Shown: positions 1 through 11,523 of the stretch, piece after piece
Layout of the letters: every line of letters begins with the position of its first letter
Numbering within the stretch: position 1 is the stretch's first letter
Origin: Flavobacterium fryxellicola
GTDB lineage: Bacteria > Bacteroidota > Bacteroidia > Flavobacteriales > Flavobacteriaceae
DNA: 64,000 nt
Assembly (NCBI RefSeq): GCF_900143245.1
Contig: NZ_FRDK01000002.1
Location: forward strand, 310,001 to 374,000
Direction of reading: 5' to 3'
Made by a program: the position numbers and the translations under genes
Notes under the pieces: generated by a model
The model's input: only the letters and a program-made list of their open reading frames with translations
Told to the model about the DNA's origin: nothing
Database searches by the model: none

Positions 1-3000
1 ATATCAGCTATTGGGAATGAGTTTAGGGTGGGTGCTTTTGTCAATACGGGTACAGCCAGTAACGGTACTTTTAGATATACTTTTTTATCAGTCTTAGCAA
101 CTGAAAACAATACGGTCGTTGATTTTAGTGGCATAAAAGCGGGAGTAACCTTAATGGGAAATACAACCGTAGGAAACACTCCTCCTAGTGTAACTTTAAA
201 TACAGGTCAGAGCTATGTTTTAGCTACGGAAGATATCAGTACCGCTAATAAAGATGGATTAATTGGGGCATTAATAAAATCTAATAAACCCATTGTAATG
301 AATTGCGGTTCTTATGGAGGCACGAATGGAAACAATAGTGGTAATTTAGATTTAGGATTTGATCAAATAGTACCTGCACAAAGAATAGGGAATGAATATA
401 TTTTTGTTCGTGGTTTGGGCTTAGATATTTTAGAAAGGCCTTTGCTCGTGGCTCACGAAAATGATACTTTTATTTACCTTAATGGAAGTACAATTCCATT
501 TAATACAACACCTCTAAATGCAGGGCAATACATAATCCTTGATGGTACAAATTATTCTGCTAATCGCAGTTTATATGTAAAAACAAATAAAAATGTCTTT
601 GCATACCAAAGTGTTGGGAGTTCGAATCAGGCCAACCAAGAAATGTTTTTTGTTCCGCCATTAAACTGTTCTACTCCAAATATTGTTGATAATATTCCAA
701 TGATAGAACAAATAGGATCTACGTCATTTACCACAAACAGTGGATTAAATATTGTTACTGAAAAAGGAGCAACTATAGAAATTGCGATAAATGGAGTAAA
801 ACAACCAGTAGGCGTCCTTCCAAAAGATGTTGTTGGGAATGCGCTGTATGAAACCTACACTAGAACTGGTTTGACTGGAAATATAAGCGTCTTTTCGTCC
901 AAACAAGTCTATGTCTCTTATTTTGGTTCCAACAGCGCAGCTACTTATGGAGGTTATTATTCCGGCTTTGATACAAAACCCGAAATTATAACTGACGAAA
1001 TTAACATTGGCAGTTCTTCCTGTATTCCTAATGTTACCCTAAAAGTTAGTTCTATTTCTTCGTACGACACCTTCGAATGGTACTTTAATAATAGCGCAAT
1101 AGCCGATTCAAACAAAAGTTCGTATATTCCTACTAAAGCTGGTTATTATCAAGTAAAGGGTACTATATCTGGTTGTAGTTCTCCTCCTGTTTTATCTGAT
1201 CTGATTCCTGTAAGCACGTGTGACACAGATATAGATAATGACAGCGTAAACGACAATATTGATATCGACAATGACAATGACGGAATCACCAATTGTACGG
1301 AATCTTATGGCAATCAAGATCTTAATACGTCTAATCCTAATGGGGGAAATATAGCGACCGGTCTTTATTCCAATTCATTTGTTGGAAGCATTTCGACGTC
1401 GACAGCACCGAGCGCAACTCCTTTTACAGGAAATAACAATGGAAGTTTTATTACGCAAGTACCCGCCGGAAAAGGAAATTTTGTAAGTTACAAAATGACT
1501 TTTTCACAACCCATAAGTTTGGGAATGGAATATGTAACTAGCGCCAATGCAACAGATTTATTGAATTCAGATTCTGATTATATTATAAATTCAGATGTCG
1601 ACAAAACCATAACGGTACTCAACCCAACCAACCAATTATTGATTGATACTAATTATGATGGTATTTATGAAAGCGGCGTGACACGCTATTCATCTTTCGA
1701 AATACGATTTCGCTTAAACAGTAGCACTCCTCTGGTGCCGGGAACAGGAACATTCAAGTTTCTTACTTACTTGTCCAACTCCATCAGTTTCACACACAAA
1801 AATCTATCTGATAGCAATGCCAACAAATCAACATTAAAGTTTTTTGCTTCCTGTGTTCCAAAAGATTCCGATGGCGATGGCACCCCAGACCAGCTAGACA
1901 GTGACAGTGACAATGATGGAATTCCAGATGCGATTGAATCTCAAGCAAACGCCTCGGTTTCATTATCAAATTCTGATACTAATAAAAATGGTTTAGATAA
2001 TGCTTTTGAACCTGGCTTCATCCCAATCGATACAGATAACGATGGTATACCCGATTATTTAGATTTAGATAGCGATAATGATGGAATTACTGATGCAATT
2101 GAAACTGGAAATCTTGGAACAGACACTGATACGGATGGCATCAAGAATTATCGCGATTTAGATAGTGATGGGGATTTATGCTCTGATGTTATTGAAGCAG
2201 GATTCATGGATCCAAATGGAGATGGATTATTGGGTTCGATTGCACCACCAACCATCGATATTAAAGGACAAGTAACAAGCGGGGTTGGGTACTCTACCCC
2301 AAATGCTGATTACATAACGGACGCTCCGATTGTAATCACAACGCAACCACAAATAAATCCAACTTGTGAATTAGAAAACGCAACAATTACACTAGTTGAC
2401 AATGGTGGTAATACCTACCAATGGCAAATTTCAACTGATGGAACCACTTGGAATAATATTATTAATAACGTCATATATTCTGGAGCAACAACCAATACTT
2501 TAGTAATAACAAGCGTAAAAAATACTATGAACGGATATAAATATCGAGTTCAACTAAATAAAGTTGGGAATAGCTGCGGACTACTTTCATCAGATACTAC
2601 GCTAACCGTTTATGCTTTACCTGTCCTTACTAATGTGACAATTATTCAATGTGATGATGATTTAGATGCGATAACAACATTCAATCTAACCGTAAAAAAC
2701 GATGTGATTTCCAGTAATTTTGCGAATGAAGACTTCACTTACTATACCTCTTTTAGTGGCGCTACGACGGCAAATTCATCGGATTTAATCGCAACTCCTT
2801 TGTCTTTTAACAACACTACTGCTGGCACCATGAAAGTTTGGGCTAGAGTACTGAATACCGATGGCTGCTTTAGCGTAGCGGAATTAACCTTAAAAGTTTT
2901 GGCAACACAAATTCCAAGCACCTTCAAGCGAACGTATATGGAATGTGACGATTTCTTAGATAAAAACGGGAACAATAATTCAAACAATGATAACAGAGAT

Positions 3001-4557
3001 GGAATCAGTTCATTTGACTTTAGCAGTGCTGAAACTGATATAAAAACTTTGTTGCCTGTTGGTAATTACACCGTAACTTTTTACCGTAATCAAGCAGATG
3101 CGTTAGCGGAAAACGATGCTATTACAAATATTTCAAACTATAGGAATATTAATTATCAAAACACGCAGGAAATATGGGGTCGAGTAGATAGCGATGTCGA
3201 TAATGCGTGTTATGGTTTAGGACCCTATGTATCGCTTACCGTTGAAAAACTACCTTTTGCGAATGCGGTTACCGTTCCTAGACAATGCGATGACAATCAA
3301 GACGGAATATATACTTTTAACACATCTACCCTAGAATCAGATATATTAAAAGGACAAACTAATGTGACCATCACTTATTTTGACAAAAATAATAATCTGT
3401 TGCCTAGTCCTTTTCCGCCAACGTTCACAACGGAATCTCAAACCATAAAAGCAGTAGTAACGAACGCAACCACTTTGAGCTGTTCTGATGCAACGACTAT
3501 CGTTTTTATCGTGGATGATTTACCTGTAGCTTACCCAATTGCAACCCCTCTAACCACAGTTTGCGATGATGAAGCAGATCCATTAAGGCAAGACGGGAAA
3601 TATGGATTTGACACCAGTACTTTTCAAAATACAATTTTAGGAGGGCAAACAGGAATGACTGTTACATATTTCGACAAGGATGGGGTTTCCTTACCTAGTC
3701 CGCTACCAAATCCATTTTTTAGCAATACGCAGGATATAACTGCTCTAGTAGAAAATACTATAAATGCAAACTGCACTGCTTCGGTAATTTTACCTTTTAT
3801 TGTAAATCCATTACCACCAATAAATTTAAATTTAGATGGAAGTGAGGATGAATTAGTATGTTCGAATCTCCCCACTTTTTTTGTAACACTTGATGCGGGA
3901 ATTCAAGATGGTTCGGCTACAACTAATTACACTTACGTTTGGTCTAAAGACGCTGTTGTTTTAAGTGGCCAAACCAATGCTACATTAGATGTTAATGTCG
4001 AAGGCAATTATACTGTTGACGTAACTACAACTCTCGGATGCAGCAGAACTAGAAAAATAAAAGTGACAGCATCTGATATTGCAACGATCACAACCATTGA
4101 TATTGTAGACCTAACAGATAAAAATACAGTAACGGTGAATGTTAGCGGAAAAGGAAAATATGAATATAGTTTAAACGAACCGTCCGGCCCTTTCCAGTCA
4201 TCTAATGTATTTAATAACATCCCTTCTGGAATTTATGATGTATTTATTAATGACATCAATGGTTGTGGAACGGTTAGTAAAACTATTTCTGTTATTGGTG
4301 TTCCAAAATATTTTACACCTAATAATGATGGTTATAATGATTTTTGGAATGTAAAAGGAATTAATGCCAACTTTAATGCCAAGTCTACAATCTATATCTT
4401 TGACCGCTACGGAAAGCTTTTGAAACAATTAATACCAACCAGTGAAGGTTGGGACGGAACTTTTACAGGCCAGCCGCTGCCGTCTGATGATTATTGGTAC
4501 ACCATAAAGTTAGAAGATGGAAGACAAACTAAAGGGCATTTCAGCTTGAAGAGGTAA
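1..4557 (+). CDS. T9SS-secreted surface protein with TSP3 repeats, 5'-truncated
   Basis: The frame is open from base 1, so the real start and signal peptide lie upstream; the GTG at 28 is internal. Parts in order: a beta-rich region resembling the IgGFc-binding N-terminal domain of Bacteroidota surface proteins (about 1-960); an Ig-like stretch; Asp/Asn-rich thrombospondin type 3 calcium-binding repeats (about 1220-1290, 1865-1940 and 2030-2205, for example DTDNDGIPD); several Ig/PKD-like repeats with cysteines; and a C-terminal type B T9SS sorting domain (about 4302-4554) with YFTPNNDGYNDFW and IFDRYGK, ending KGHFSLKR. By family knowledge it is exported by the type IX system and held at the cell surface or released. 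A paralogue starts 22 bases downstream, so the two are probably cotranscribed. The ligand is unknown; an adhesin or matrix role is inference. Confidence 0.88.
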   Translation: MSAIGNEFRVGAFVNTGTASNGTFRYTFLSVLATENNTVVDFSGIKAGVTLMGNTTVGNTPPSVTLNTGQSYVLATEDISTANKDGLIGALIKSNKPIVMNCGSYGGTNGNNSGNLDLGFDQIVPAQRIGNEYIFVRGLGLDILERPLLVAHENDTFIYLNGSTIPFNTTPLNAGQYIILDGTNYSANRSLYVKTNKNVFAYQSVGSSNQANQEMFFVPPLNCSTPNIVDNIPMIEQIGSTSFTTNSGLNIVTEKGATIEIAINGVKQPVGVLPKDVVGNALYETYTRTGLTGNISVFSSKQVYVSYFGSNSAATYGGYYSGFDTKPEIITDEINIGSSSCIPNVTLKVSSISSYDTFEWYFNNSAIADSNKSSYIPTKAGYYQVKGTISGCSSPPVLSDLIPVSTCDTDIDNDSVNDNIDIDNDNDGITNCTESYGNQDLNTSNPNGGNIATGLYSNSFVGSISTSTAPSATPFTGNNNGSFITQVPAGKGNFVSYKMTFSQPISLGMEYVTSANATDLLNSDSDYIINSDVDKTITVLNPTNQLLIDTNYDGIYESGVTRYSSFEIRFRLNSSTPLVPGTGTFKFLTYLSNSISFTHKNLSDSNANKSTLKFFASCVPKDSDGDGTPDQLDSDSDNDGIPDAIESQANASVSLSNSDTNKNGLDNAFEPGFIPIDTDNDGIPDYLDLDSDNDGITDAIETGNLGTDTDTDGIKNYRDLDSDGDLCSDVIEAGFMDPNGDGLLGSIAPPTIDIKGQVTSGVGYSTPNADYITDAPIVITTQPQINPTCELENATITLVDNGGNTYQWQISTDGTTWNNIINNVIYSGATTNTLVITSVKNTMNGYKYRVQLNKVGNSCGLLSSDTTLTVYALPVLTNVTIIQCDDDLDAITTFNLTVKNDVISSNFANEDFTYYTSFSGATTANSSDLIATPLSFNNTTAGTMKVWARVLNTDGCFSVAELTLKVLATQIPSTFKRTYMECDDFLDKNGNNNSNNDNRDGISSFDFSSAETDIKTLLPVGNYTVTFYRNQADALAENDAITNISNYRNINYQNTQEIWGRVDSDVDNACYGLGPYVSLTVEKLPFANAVTVPRQCDDNQDGIYTFNTSTLESDILKGQTNVTITYFDKNNNLLPSPFPPTFTTESQTIKAVVTNATTLSCSDATTIVFIVDDLPVAYPIATPLTTVCDDEADPLRQDGKYGFDTSTFQNTILGGQTGMTVTYFDKDGVSLPSPLPNPFFSNTQDITALVENTINANCTASVILPFIVNPLPPINLNLDGSEDELVCSNLPTFFVTLDAGIQDGSATTNYTYVWSKDAVVLSGQTNATLDVNVEGNYTVDVTTTLGCSRTRKIKVTASDIATITTIDIVDLTDKNTVTVNVSGKGKYEYSLNEPSGPFQSSNVFNNIPSGIYDVFINDINGCGTVSKTISVIGVPKYFTPNNDGYNDFWNVKGINANFNAKSTIYIFDRYGKLLKQLIPTSEGWDGTFTGQPLPSDDYWYTIKLEDGRQTKGHFSLKR
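4272..4316 (+). repeat. 45-base identical block, copy 1 (pairs with 6799-6843)
   Basis: This block at the entrance to the sorting domain is base-for-base identical to 6799-6843 in the next gene. Similarity continues on both sides with scattered silent differences. It is a direct repeat 2527 bases apart and could support recombination or gene conversion between the two paralogues. Confidence 0.85.
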
Positions 4558-4579
4558 AAATATTTTTTAAATTTTATTA

Positions 4580-7084
4580 ATGACAAAAAAAGTTTTACTA
4601 CCCTTATTTTTACTTCTTGCATTTGTAAAGAGCTATTCACAAAGTGACTGTAACGATGCCATTATTGTTTGCGGAAATACAAATTTAGATGGACTGACAG
4701 TAACCGGTATTGGCACTCAAGAATTATCTGCTTTAAATACTTGCTCAAGTGAGGAGAATAATAGCATTTGGTTAAGAATATCGATAAAAAAAGGCGGTAC
4801 GCTAGGATTTCATCTCGTACCCGAAAGTACTGATATAAGAGAAGATTTTGATTTTTTTGTTTTTGGACCTAACGAAACATGCGATGCTCTTGGACAAGCC
4901 GTCAGGTGTTCTACCACTAATCCAGCATCAACGGGGCAGAATAATAATTATACTGGAATGAATGAAGCAGAGACTGATACCGCAGAAGGCCCTGGCAACA
5001 ACGGAAATAGTTTTGTAAAATGGCTGACGGTAGCTGATGGAGATTCTTATTTTTTAGTAATAGACCGACCTATAGGCAATAGTAATTTTTCAATTCAATG
5101 GACCGGAACTGCAACATTCAATTCTTCGCCTACAAATAATCTACCAACGGGGGAAACCTTAAATATAGTTCAATGCGATAGCGATGGAACAGCCGACTTT
5201 TCTACGACATTCGATTTAACTAAAAATACTCCAATTATCATAGGATACCAAACCGGTGTTAATGTGAGTTATCATAAAGATCAAAATGACGCAACAACAA
5301 GTGTAAATCCGATACTTAATCCAACATCATTTATAAATTCACAGAATCCGCAACCTCTTTTTGCAAGAATTACGAACACAATAACTGGATGCTTCACCAC
5401 ATCAGAGTTTTATGTTCAAGTGAATGAATATATAAATATTCCCACAACTGAAGTAGTAATTTGTGACGATGCGAAGGACGGAACTGATACCAATGGCAAA
5501 GCAACTTTTGATTTAAACAAAGTTACTTCCGAAATTTTAAACACACAAAGTACTAGCGATTACATCTTCAGATATTTCATTTCTCAAGATGATGCTGAAA
5601 TAGATAGGAATGAACTAGGCCCATTCTTTTACAACACAATCCCTAATCAACAATCCATTTATGTCAAAGCTTTTAGCCCTGTTACTTTGTGTGTAGCCAT
5701 TAGTAAAATTAATCTAACTGTAACGCCTCTACCTCTAGTAAATAATGTGACAATAGTGCAGTGCGATGAAGATTCTGATGGATTTACAGCCTTTAATTTA
5801 ACTGTAAAAAACAACGAAATATCGCAGGCAGCCTCTGCAAAATTTACCTATTACACTTCACTTATCGGTGCAGAAATAGGGGATCCTGAAAAATTAATTG
5901 CTGACCCTATTGCATTTACAAATACTACTGCAGGAAGCATGCAGGTTTGGACACGTGTTGAAAACACAAACAGTTGCATAAAAATTGCCCAACTTCATTT
6001 ACTAGTATCGACCACACAAATCCCACCTTCGTTTACTCGCATACTTTCGACCTGTGATGACTTAACAACAATAAATGACGATAGAGACGGAATCGCTACA
6101 TTTGATTTCAGTAGCATTAGCGCAGATATCATTACCTTCCTTCCCACTGCGGCAACTCCCTATTTCATCCAATATTTCACAAACGAAGCAGATGCTTTAG
6201 CCGAAAATAATGCAATACAAAACCCGTCAAAATATAGAAATGAAGGCTATCCAAATGAACAAATTATTTGGGTCCGAGTGGAAAGTACGGCAGACAATAC
6301 TTGTTACGGTTTAAGTCCTTTACTACAACTAATCGTGAATCCAAAACCAATTATTAAAGATGATCTAGGAGGAAATAAAATAGTTTGTTCAAACCTTCCT
6401 GCATTTTTTATAACATTAGAATCTGGAATTCCGAGCGGTTTAGAATCTACAAACTACACTTATACATGGACAAAAAACAACAGTATCTTAAGTGGACAAA
6501 CGAATTCAACACTTGATGTTAATACTGAAGGTGATTATACGGTTGCAATAATTACCCTTGCAGGATGCACCACAACGAGAAACATAAAAGTTTCAGCATC
6601 AGATATAGCAACCATAACAAAGATAGACCTAGTAGACTTGAGTGCTATCAATACAGTAACGATAAACGCAATTGGACGAGGTGAGTACGAATTCAGCTTA
6701 GACAACCCAAATGGACCTTTTCAGTTCTCTAATTTTTTCAATAATGTACCTTCTGGAATACATGAAGTTTACATTAATGATAAAAATGGATGTGGAATGG
6801 TTAGTAAAACTATTTCTGTTATTGGTGTTCCAAAATATTTTACGCCCAATAATGATGGTTATAATGATTTCTGGAATATTAAAGGAATAAATGCCACTTT
6901 TAATACTAATTCAATTATCTATATCTTTGACCGCTATGGAAAACTTATAAAGCAACTACTTCCAGCAAGTCAAGGTTGGGACGGTACTGTCACGGGACAG
7001 CCTTTGCCGTCTGATGATTATTGGTACACTATAAAACTAGAGGATGGTAGGGAGGTCAAAGGTCATTTCAGTTTAAAGAGATAA
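4580..7084 (+). CDS. T9SS type B sorting domain protein, paralogue of the upstream gene
   Basis: 834 residues. A clear signal peptide (residues 1-21, ending KSYSQ) is followed by a Cys-containing beta-rich N-terminal domain (about 22-195), several Ig-like repeats, and a C-terminal type B T9SS sorting domain (about the last 85 residues, with PNNDGYNDFW, IFDRYGK and SDDYWYTIKLEDGR). The second half closely follows the preceding protein: blocks such as FNLTVKN, NTTAG and ADALAEN recur in the same order, while the thrombospondin repeats are missing. It therefore looks like a shorter tandem paralogue. The start is well supported by the signal peptide. The product is expected to cross the outer membrane by T9SS; binding partner and function are unknown. 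Confidence 0.9.
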   Translation: MTKKVLLPLFLLLAFVKSYSQSDCNDAIIVCGNTNLDGLTVTGIGTQELSALNTCSSEENNSIWLRISIKKGGTLGFHLVPESTDIREDFDFFVFGPNETCDALGQAVRCSTTNPASTGQNNNYTGMNEAETDTAEGPGNNGNSFVKWLTVADGDSYFLVIDRPIGNSNFSIQWTGTATFNSSPTNNLPTGETLNIVQCDSDGTADFSTTFDLTKNTPIIIGYQTGVNVSYHKDQNDATTSVNPILNPTSFINSQNPQPLFARITNTITGCFTTSEFYVQVNEYINIPTTEVVICDDAKDGTDTNGKATFDLNKVTSEILNTQSTSDYIFRYFISQDDAEIDRNELGPFFYNTIPNQQSIYVKAFSPVTLCVAISKINLTVTPLPLVNNVTIVQCDEDSDGFTAFNLTVKNNEISQAASAKFTYYTSLIGAEIGDPEKLIADPIAFTNTTAGSMQVWTRVENTNSCIKIAQLHLLVSTTQIPPSFTRILSTCDDLTTINDDRDGIATFDFSSISADIITFLPTAATPYFIQYFTNEADALAENNAIQNPSKYRNEGYPNEQIIWVRVESTADNTCYGLSPLLQLIVNPKPIIKDDLGGNKIVCSNLPAFFITLESGIPSGLESTNYTYTWTKNNSILSGQTNSTLDVNTEGDYTVAIITLAGCTTTRNIKVSASDIATITKIDLVDLSAINTVTINAIGRGEYEFSLDNPNGPFQFSNFFNNVPSGIHEVYINDKNGCGMVSKTISVIGVPKYFTPNNDGYNDFWNIKGINATFNTNSIIYIFDRYGKLIKQLLPASQGWDGTVTGQPLPSDDYWYTIKLEDGREVKGHFSLKR
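6799..6843 (+). repeat. 45-base identical block, copy 2 (pairs with 4272-4316)
   Basis: Second copy of the direct repeat, coding for the same VSKTISVIGVPKYFT stretch before the sorting domain of the downstream paralogue. Confidence 0.85.
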
Positions 7085-7278
7085 ATTAATTTTGGGTACA
7101 TGGTACGCAAAATAGAAAATGATTACTTTTCATAATGAAGATTAGGCAATTTTTTATGCTAGAGGAAATTCCACTTTTTAGTGTTGCTACTATCGTGCTA
7201 TCGATTTCAATTTGCATTATGCAGCTCTCTCTGATGATATAAAAACACATCCCGCCATTACTTAAAACCGTTATAAAA

Positions 7279-7320
7279 AGCCATAAAAAAAACCATTCGA
7301 ATAAACGAATGGCTTTTTTA
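7279..7320. terminator. Bidirectional Rho-independent terminator
   Basis: CCATTCG (7293-7299) pairs with CGAATGG (7306-7312) around a six-base loop. A T-run follows on the plus strand and an A-run precedes it, so it can stop the plus-strand T9SS genes and the minus-strand typA. Confidence 0.8.
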
Positions 7321-7338
7321 AATCTTATAAAAATAGAA

Positions 7339-9135
7339 TTAGATTTTAAATCTCTTTCTATCTGTTTCTGTCAAATAAATTTTACGCAAACGAATAGATT
7401 TTGGAGTTACCTCAACATATTCATCTTTTTGAATGTACTCTAAAGCTTCTTCAAGAGAGAAAATGATTGGAGGAATAATCCTTGCTTTTTCATCATTTCC
7501 TGATGAACGAACATTAGATTGTTTTTTCTCCTTAGTTACGTTTACACACATATCATCAGCACGCGAGTTTTCTCCAATTACCTGACCTTCATAGATTTCA
7601 GTATTTGGTTCAACAAAAAACTTACCTCGATCTTGTAATTTATCGATAGAATAAGGAATCGCTTTTCCTTTTTCCATAGAAATCAATGACCCTTTGTTAC
7701 GTCCTGCTATCTCTCCTTTGTAAGGCTCATATCCTATGAAACGGTGTGCCATAATAGCCTCACCAGCTGTTGCAGTAAGCAATTGATTACGCAATCCTAT
7801 AATTCCACGAGATGGAATATTGAATTTTACAATCATACGTTCCCCTTTAGTTTCCATACTTAACATTTCTCCTTTACGCATAGTAACAAACTCTACAGCT
7901 CTACCGGAAAGATTCTCTGGTAAGTCGATTGTTAGTTCTTCAATTGGCTCACATTTTTTACCATCAATTTCCTTGATGATTACTTGTGGTTGACCAATTT
8001 GTAATTCGTATCCTTCTCTTCTCATTGTTTCAATAAGAACAGACAAGTGCAATACGCCACGACCAAAAACCATAAATTTATCAGCAGAATCAGTTTCACC
8101 CATTTTCATGGCTAAATTTTTCTCTAATTCTTTTGTCAATCTATCTCTAATATGACGAGAAGTTACAAATTTTCCTTCTTTACCAAAGAAAGGAGAGTCA
8201 TTAATAGTAAACAACATGCTCATTGTAGGCTCATCAATAGCAATTGATTTCAAAGCTTCTGGATTTTCAAAATCAGCAATAGTATCTCCAATTTCAAAAC
8301 CTTCTACTCCAATAATCGCACAAATATCACCCGCAATAACTTCTTGCACTTTCTTACGACCCAAACCTTCAAAAGTGTGAAGTTCTTTAATTCTAGATTT
8401 AGTTGTTGAACCATCTCTTTTAACTAGTGAAATTGGCATACCTTCTTTCAATACACCTCTTTCCAAGCGACCAATAGCAATACGACCTGTAAAAGCAGAG
8501 AAATCTAAAGATGTAATTAACATCTGTGGAGTTCCTTCAGAAACTTTAGGCGCAGGTACATGTTCAATAACCATATCTAACAAGGCTTCCACATTATCAG
8601 TTACGTTTTCCCAGTGGTCAGACATCCAGTTATTTTTAGCTGAACCGTAAACAGTAGGAAAATCTAACTGCCACTCTTCTGCACCTAATTCAAACATTAA
8701 GTCAAAAACTTTTTCATGAACTTCTTCAGGAGTACAGTTTTCTTTATCAACTTTATTGATTACCACGCATGGTTTCAAACCAAGGTCTAATGCTTTTTGT
8801 AATACAAAACGCGTTTGTGGCATCGGCCCTTCAAAAGCATCTACAAGTAGACAAACGCCATCAGCCATATTCAATACACGCTCTACCTCACCACCAAAAT
8901 CGGCGTGACCAGGAGTATCAATAATGTTGATTTTTGTTCCTTTGTATACTACAGAAACATTCTTTGAAGTAATAGTAATACCTCTTTCACGCTCTAAGTC
9001 GTTGTTATCAAGGATTAAGTCACCTGTGTTTTCGTTATCACGAAATAACTGACAGTGATACATAATTTTATCAACCAAAGTTGTTTTACCGTGATCGACG
9101 TGGGCAATAATTGCAATGTTTCTAATAGATTCCAT
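7339..9135 (-). CDS. typA: Translational GTPase TypA/BipA
   Basis: 598 residues, normal for TypA. This ribosome-associated translation-factor GTPase is linked to 50S assembly and stress or cold adaptation. Visible GTPase motifs: AHVDHGKTT (11-19, P-loop), RGITIT (51-56, switch I), DTPGH (73-77) and NKVD (127-130). EF-G-like domains II, III and V and the TypA-specific C-terminal domain follow, with the typical [20 protein letters not shown] stretch. It acts in the cytoplasm on the ribosome. It is a single-gene unit on the minus strand, with a TACCTTTG -7 box about 20 bases before the start and a bidirectional terminator after the stop. The start at [16 protein letters not shown] is the family norm. 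Confidence 0.97.
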   Translation of the reverse strand: MESIRNIAIIAHVDHGKTTLVDKIMYHCQLFRDNENTGDLILDNNDLERERGITITSKNVSVVYKGTKINIIDTPGHADFGGEVERVLNMADGVCLLVDAFEGPMPQTRFVLQKALDLGLKPCVVINKVDKENCTPEEVHEKVFDLMFELGAEEWQLDFPTVYGSAKNNWMSDHWENVTDNVEALLDMVIEHVPAPKVSEGTPQMLITSLDFSAFTGRIAIGRLERGVLKEGMPISLVKRDGSTTKSRIKELHTFEGLGRKKVQEVIAGDICAIIGVEGFEIGDTIADFENPEALKSIAIDEPTMSMLFTINDSPFFGKEGKFVTSRHIRDRLTKELEKNLAMKMGETDSADKFMVFGRGVLHLSVLIETMRREGYELQIGQPQVIIKEIDGKKCEPIEELTIDLPENLSGRAVEFVTMRKGEMLSMETKGERMIVKFNIPSRGIIGLRNQLLTATAGEAIMAHRFIGYEPYKGEIAGRNKGSLISMEKGKAIPYSIDKLQDRGKFFVEPNTEIYEGQVIGENSRADDMCVNVTKEKKQSNVRSSGNDEKARIIPPIIFSLEEALEYIQKDEYVEVTPKSIRLRKIYLTETDRKRFKI

Positions 9136-9156
9136 CTGTGATTTTTAATGGGTGCA

Positions 9157-9164
9157 AAGGTACA
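9157..9164 (-). promoter_or_regulatory. typA promoter -7 box
   Basis: Read on the minus strand this is TACCTTTG, matching the Bacteroidota sigma-ABfrA -7 consensus TAnnTTTG. It lies 21 bases before the typA ATG. No clear -33 TTTG is visible at the usual distance. Confidence 0.6.
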
Positions 9165-9296
9165 CTTTATTTTGATATAAAAAATATTTAAGCAATAGTT
9201 TACATATTCTTAACCTATTAGACTCCCAAAAATGTCTTAAAATAACCCTTTAAAAATAAGTTATTCATGATGTTTAATAATTCGGCAATAATTATT

Positions 9297-9304
9297 TACA
9301 TTTG
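9297..9304 (+). promoter_or_regulatory. -7 box directly upstream of the histidine kinase start
   Basis: TACATTTG matches TAnnTTTG. Only four bases separate it from the ATG at 9309, so transcription would begin at or very near the start codon, implying a leaderless or nearly leaderless mRNA. A weak TTTA at 9273-9276 sits at -33 spacing. Confidence 0.5.
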
Positions 9305-9308
9305 AGTA

Positions 9309-11023
9309 ATGAAAAGCAAAACCAATCAAGTAATAATCATCTACATTCTTATCGCAATGTTTGTTGCTATTGTTAGTCACAAATTAGTACAACAATATGT
9401 TTCTGATGAAAACATTCACTTTTATACTTTTATCAAAGACATTCTATTTGTACTCTTCACTGGTATAATTTTTAAACTTATTCTCTCAAAAAACGACGAT
9501 CGAAACGTTGCCATATTTGAAAAACTAAAAGATACGAATGACGAAATAAAAGAATCAAATGAAAAATACGACATAGTTGCCAAAGCAACTAGCGATACCA
9601 TTTGGGATTGGAAGATACAGGAAGACAGCTTTTCTTGGAACAAAGGAATTGAAAGTGTTTTTGGATACAAAGAAGAAGAAGTAGACGACAATTCAAATTG
9701 GTGGTTTGATAAAATTCATCCCGAAGACAGCATTAAAATGTCCATCAGACTCTACTCTTTTATCGAACAAAAAACGGAAAACTGGCAGGATCAATACCGC
9801 TTTAGATGTGCGGACAACTCATACAAATATGTTCTAGATAAAGGCTTTTTATTAAAAGATGCTACTGGCAAAGCAGTCAGAATGATTGGAGCCATACAAG
9901 ATATCACCAAACAAAAAGAGGAAGAACAAAGACTTAAATTATTAGAGACCGTAATTACCCAGTCTAAAGATTCTATTATCATTACCGAGGCTGATTCCAG
10001 TGATGCCAAAATTCCAAATATTATTTACGTAAATCCTGCTTTTTCGATCATGTCAGGATACGAAGCTGTTGAAATCATAGGCAAATCCCCCGATTTGTTT
10101 AACAGCCCAAATTCGGATAGTAATGAACTCAAAAAACTATTAACTGCTATAAAAAATAAGGAAGAATGCCTTATCGAAACGATAAGCTACACTAAAAACA
10201 AAGAGGAATATTATGTACGCCTGTCTATGATTCCCATTTACAACTTAGACAATGAACTTTCGCATTGGATTTCAATCCAAAGAGACATAACTGATGAAAA
10301 AAAGCAAGAAAGAGAAAAAGAGCAACTCATTAGAGAACTAACGCAAAACAATAAAGACCTAAAGCAATTTTCTTATATTACCTCGCATAATCTCAGAGCA
10401 CCATTATCAAACTTAATAGGCTTATTGAATTTATTGGAAGACATCCCTATCGAAAACCAAGAATTAAAGGAGATTTTAAGCGGTTTTAATAAATCTACTC
10501 ATTTACTGAACGACACAATCAACGACCTCGTAAAGGTAATCGTCATAAGAGATAATCCTTCCATTAAAAAAGAGGCCGTCTTATTTAAAGAAATATTTGA
10601 AAATATTTTTAGTCAGCTTAGTTTCCAAATTGAATTACATAAGCCAATCATTAAATTCGATTTTGAAAAAGTTCCTATCATTAATATCAATAAAGCCTAT
10701 ATAGAAAGTATATTATTGAATCTTTTGACCAACGCCATAAAATACAAATCCGAGAATAGAAAGCTAAAGATAACAATCACCACTCACGAAATTGACGGTA
10801 CTGTTGTTTTAGCTTTTAAAGACAATGGCATCGGTATCGACTTGGTTCGCAACAGAGACAAAGTTTTTGGACTTTACCAACGTTTTCATAATTACCCAGA
10901 CAGCAAAGGACTTGGGTTATATTTGGTTAAATCACAAGTCGAGACGATGGGGGGAACTATCGAAATTGAAAGTGAAGTTAATAAAGGAACTACATTTACA
11001 TTAACATTTAAAAACAGACAATA

Positions 11024-11024
<1 letters not shown>
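9309..11024 (+). CDS. PAS-domain sensor histidine kinase
   Basis: 571 residues. Two N-terminal membrane segments (about 8-28 and 41-60) with almost no periplasmic loop are followed by a short coiled region, two PAS domains (about 83-205 and 208-330), a HisKA dimerisation domain with phospho-accepting His360 in SHNLRAP, and an HATPase domain with an N-box (NLLTNAIKYK), G1 (DNGIGID) and G2 (KGLGLYLVKS). The input is probably sensed in the cytoplasm or membrane by the PAS domains; the ligand is unknown. The stop codon overlaps the ATG of the next gene (TAATG), so this kinase is translationally coupled to a single-domain response regulator that is its likely partner. Confidence 0.93.
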
Positions 11025-11461
<437 letters not shown>

Positions 11462-11470
11462 TTACATACA

Positions 11471-11502
11471 AAAAAAGCTCTCATAAAATGAGAGCTTTTT
11501 TT
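11471..11502. terminator. Bidirectional Rho-independent terminator
   Basis: AGCTCTCAT (11476-11484) pairs with ATGAGAGCT (11488-11496) around a three-base loop, flanked by an A-run and a T-run. It separates the plus-strand kinase/regulator pair from minus-strand rpsT. Confidence 0.88.
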
Positions 11503-11523
11503 GTATATAATAAATTGTGTTAC

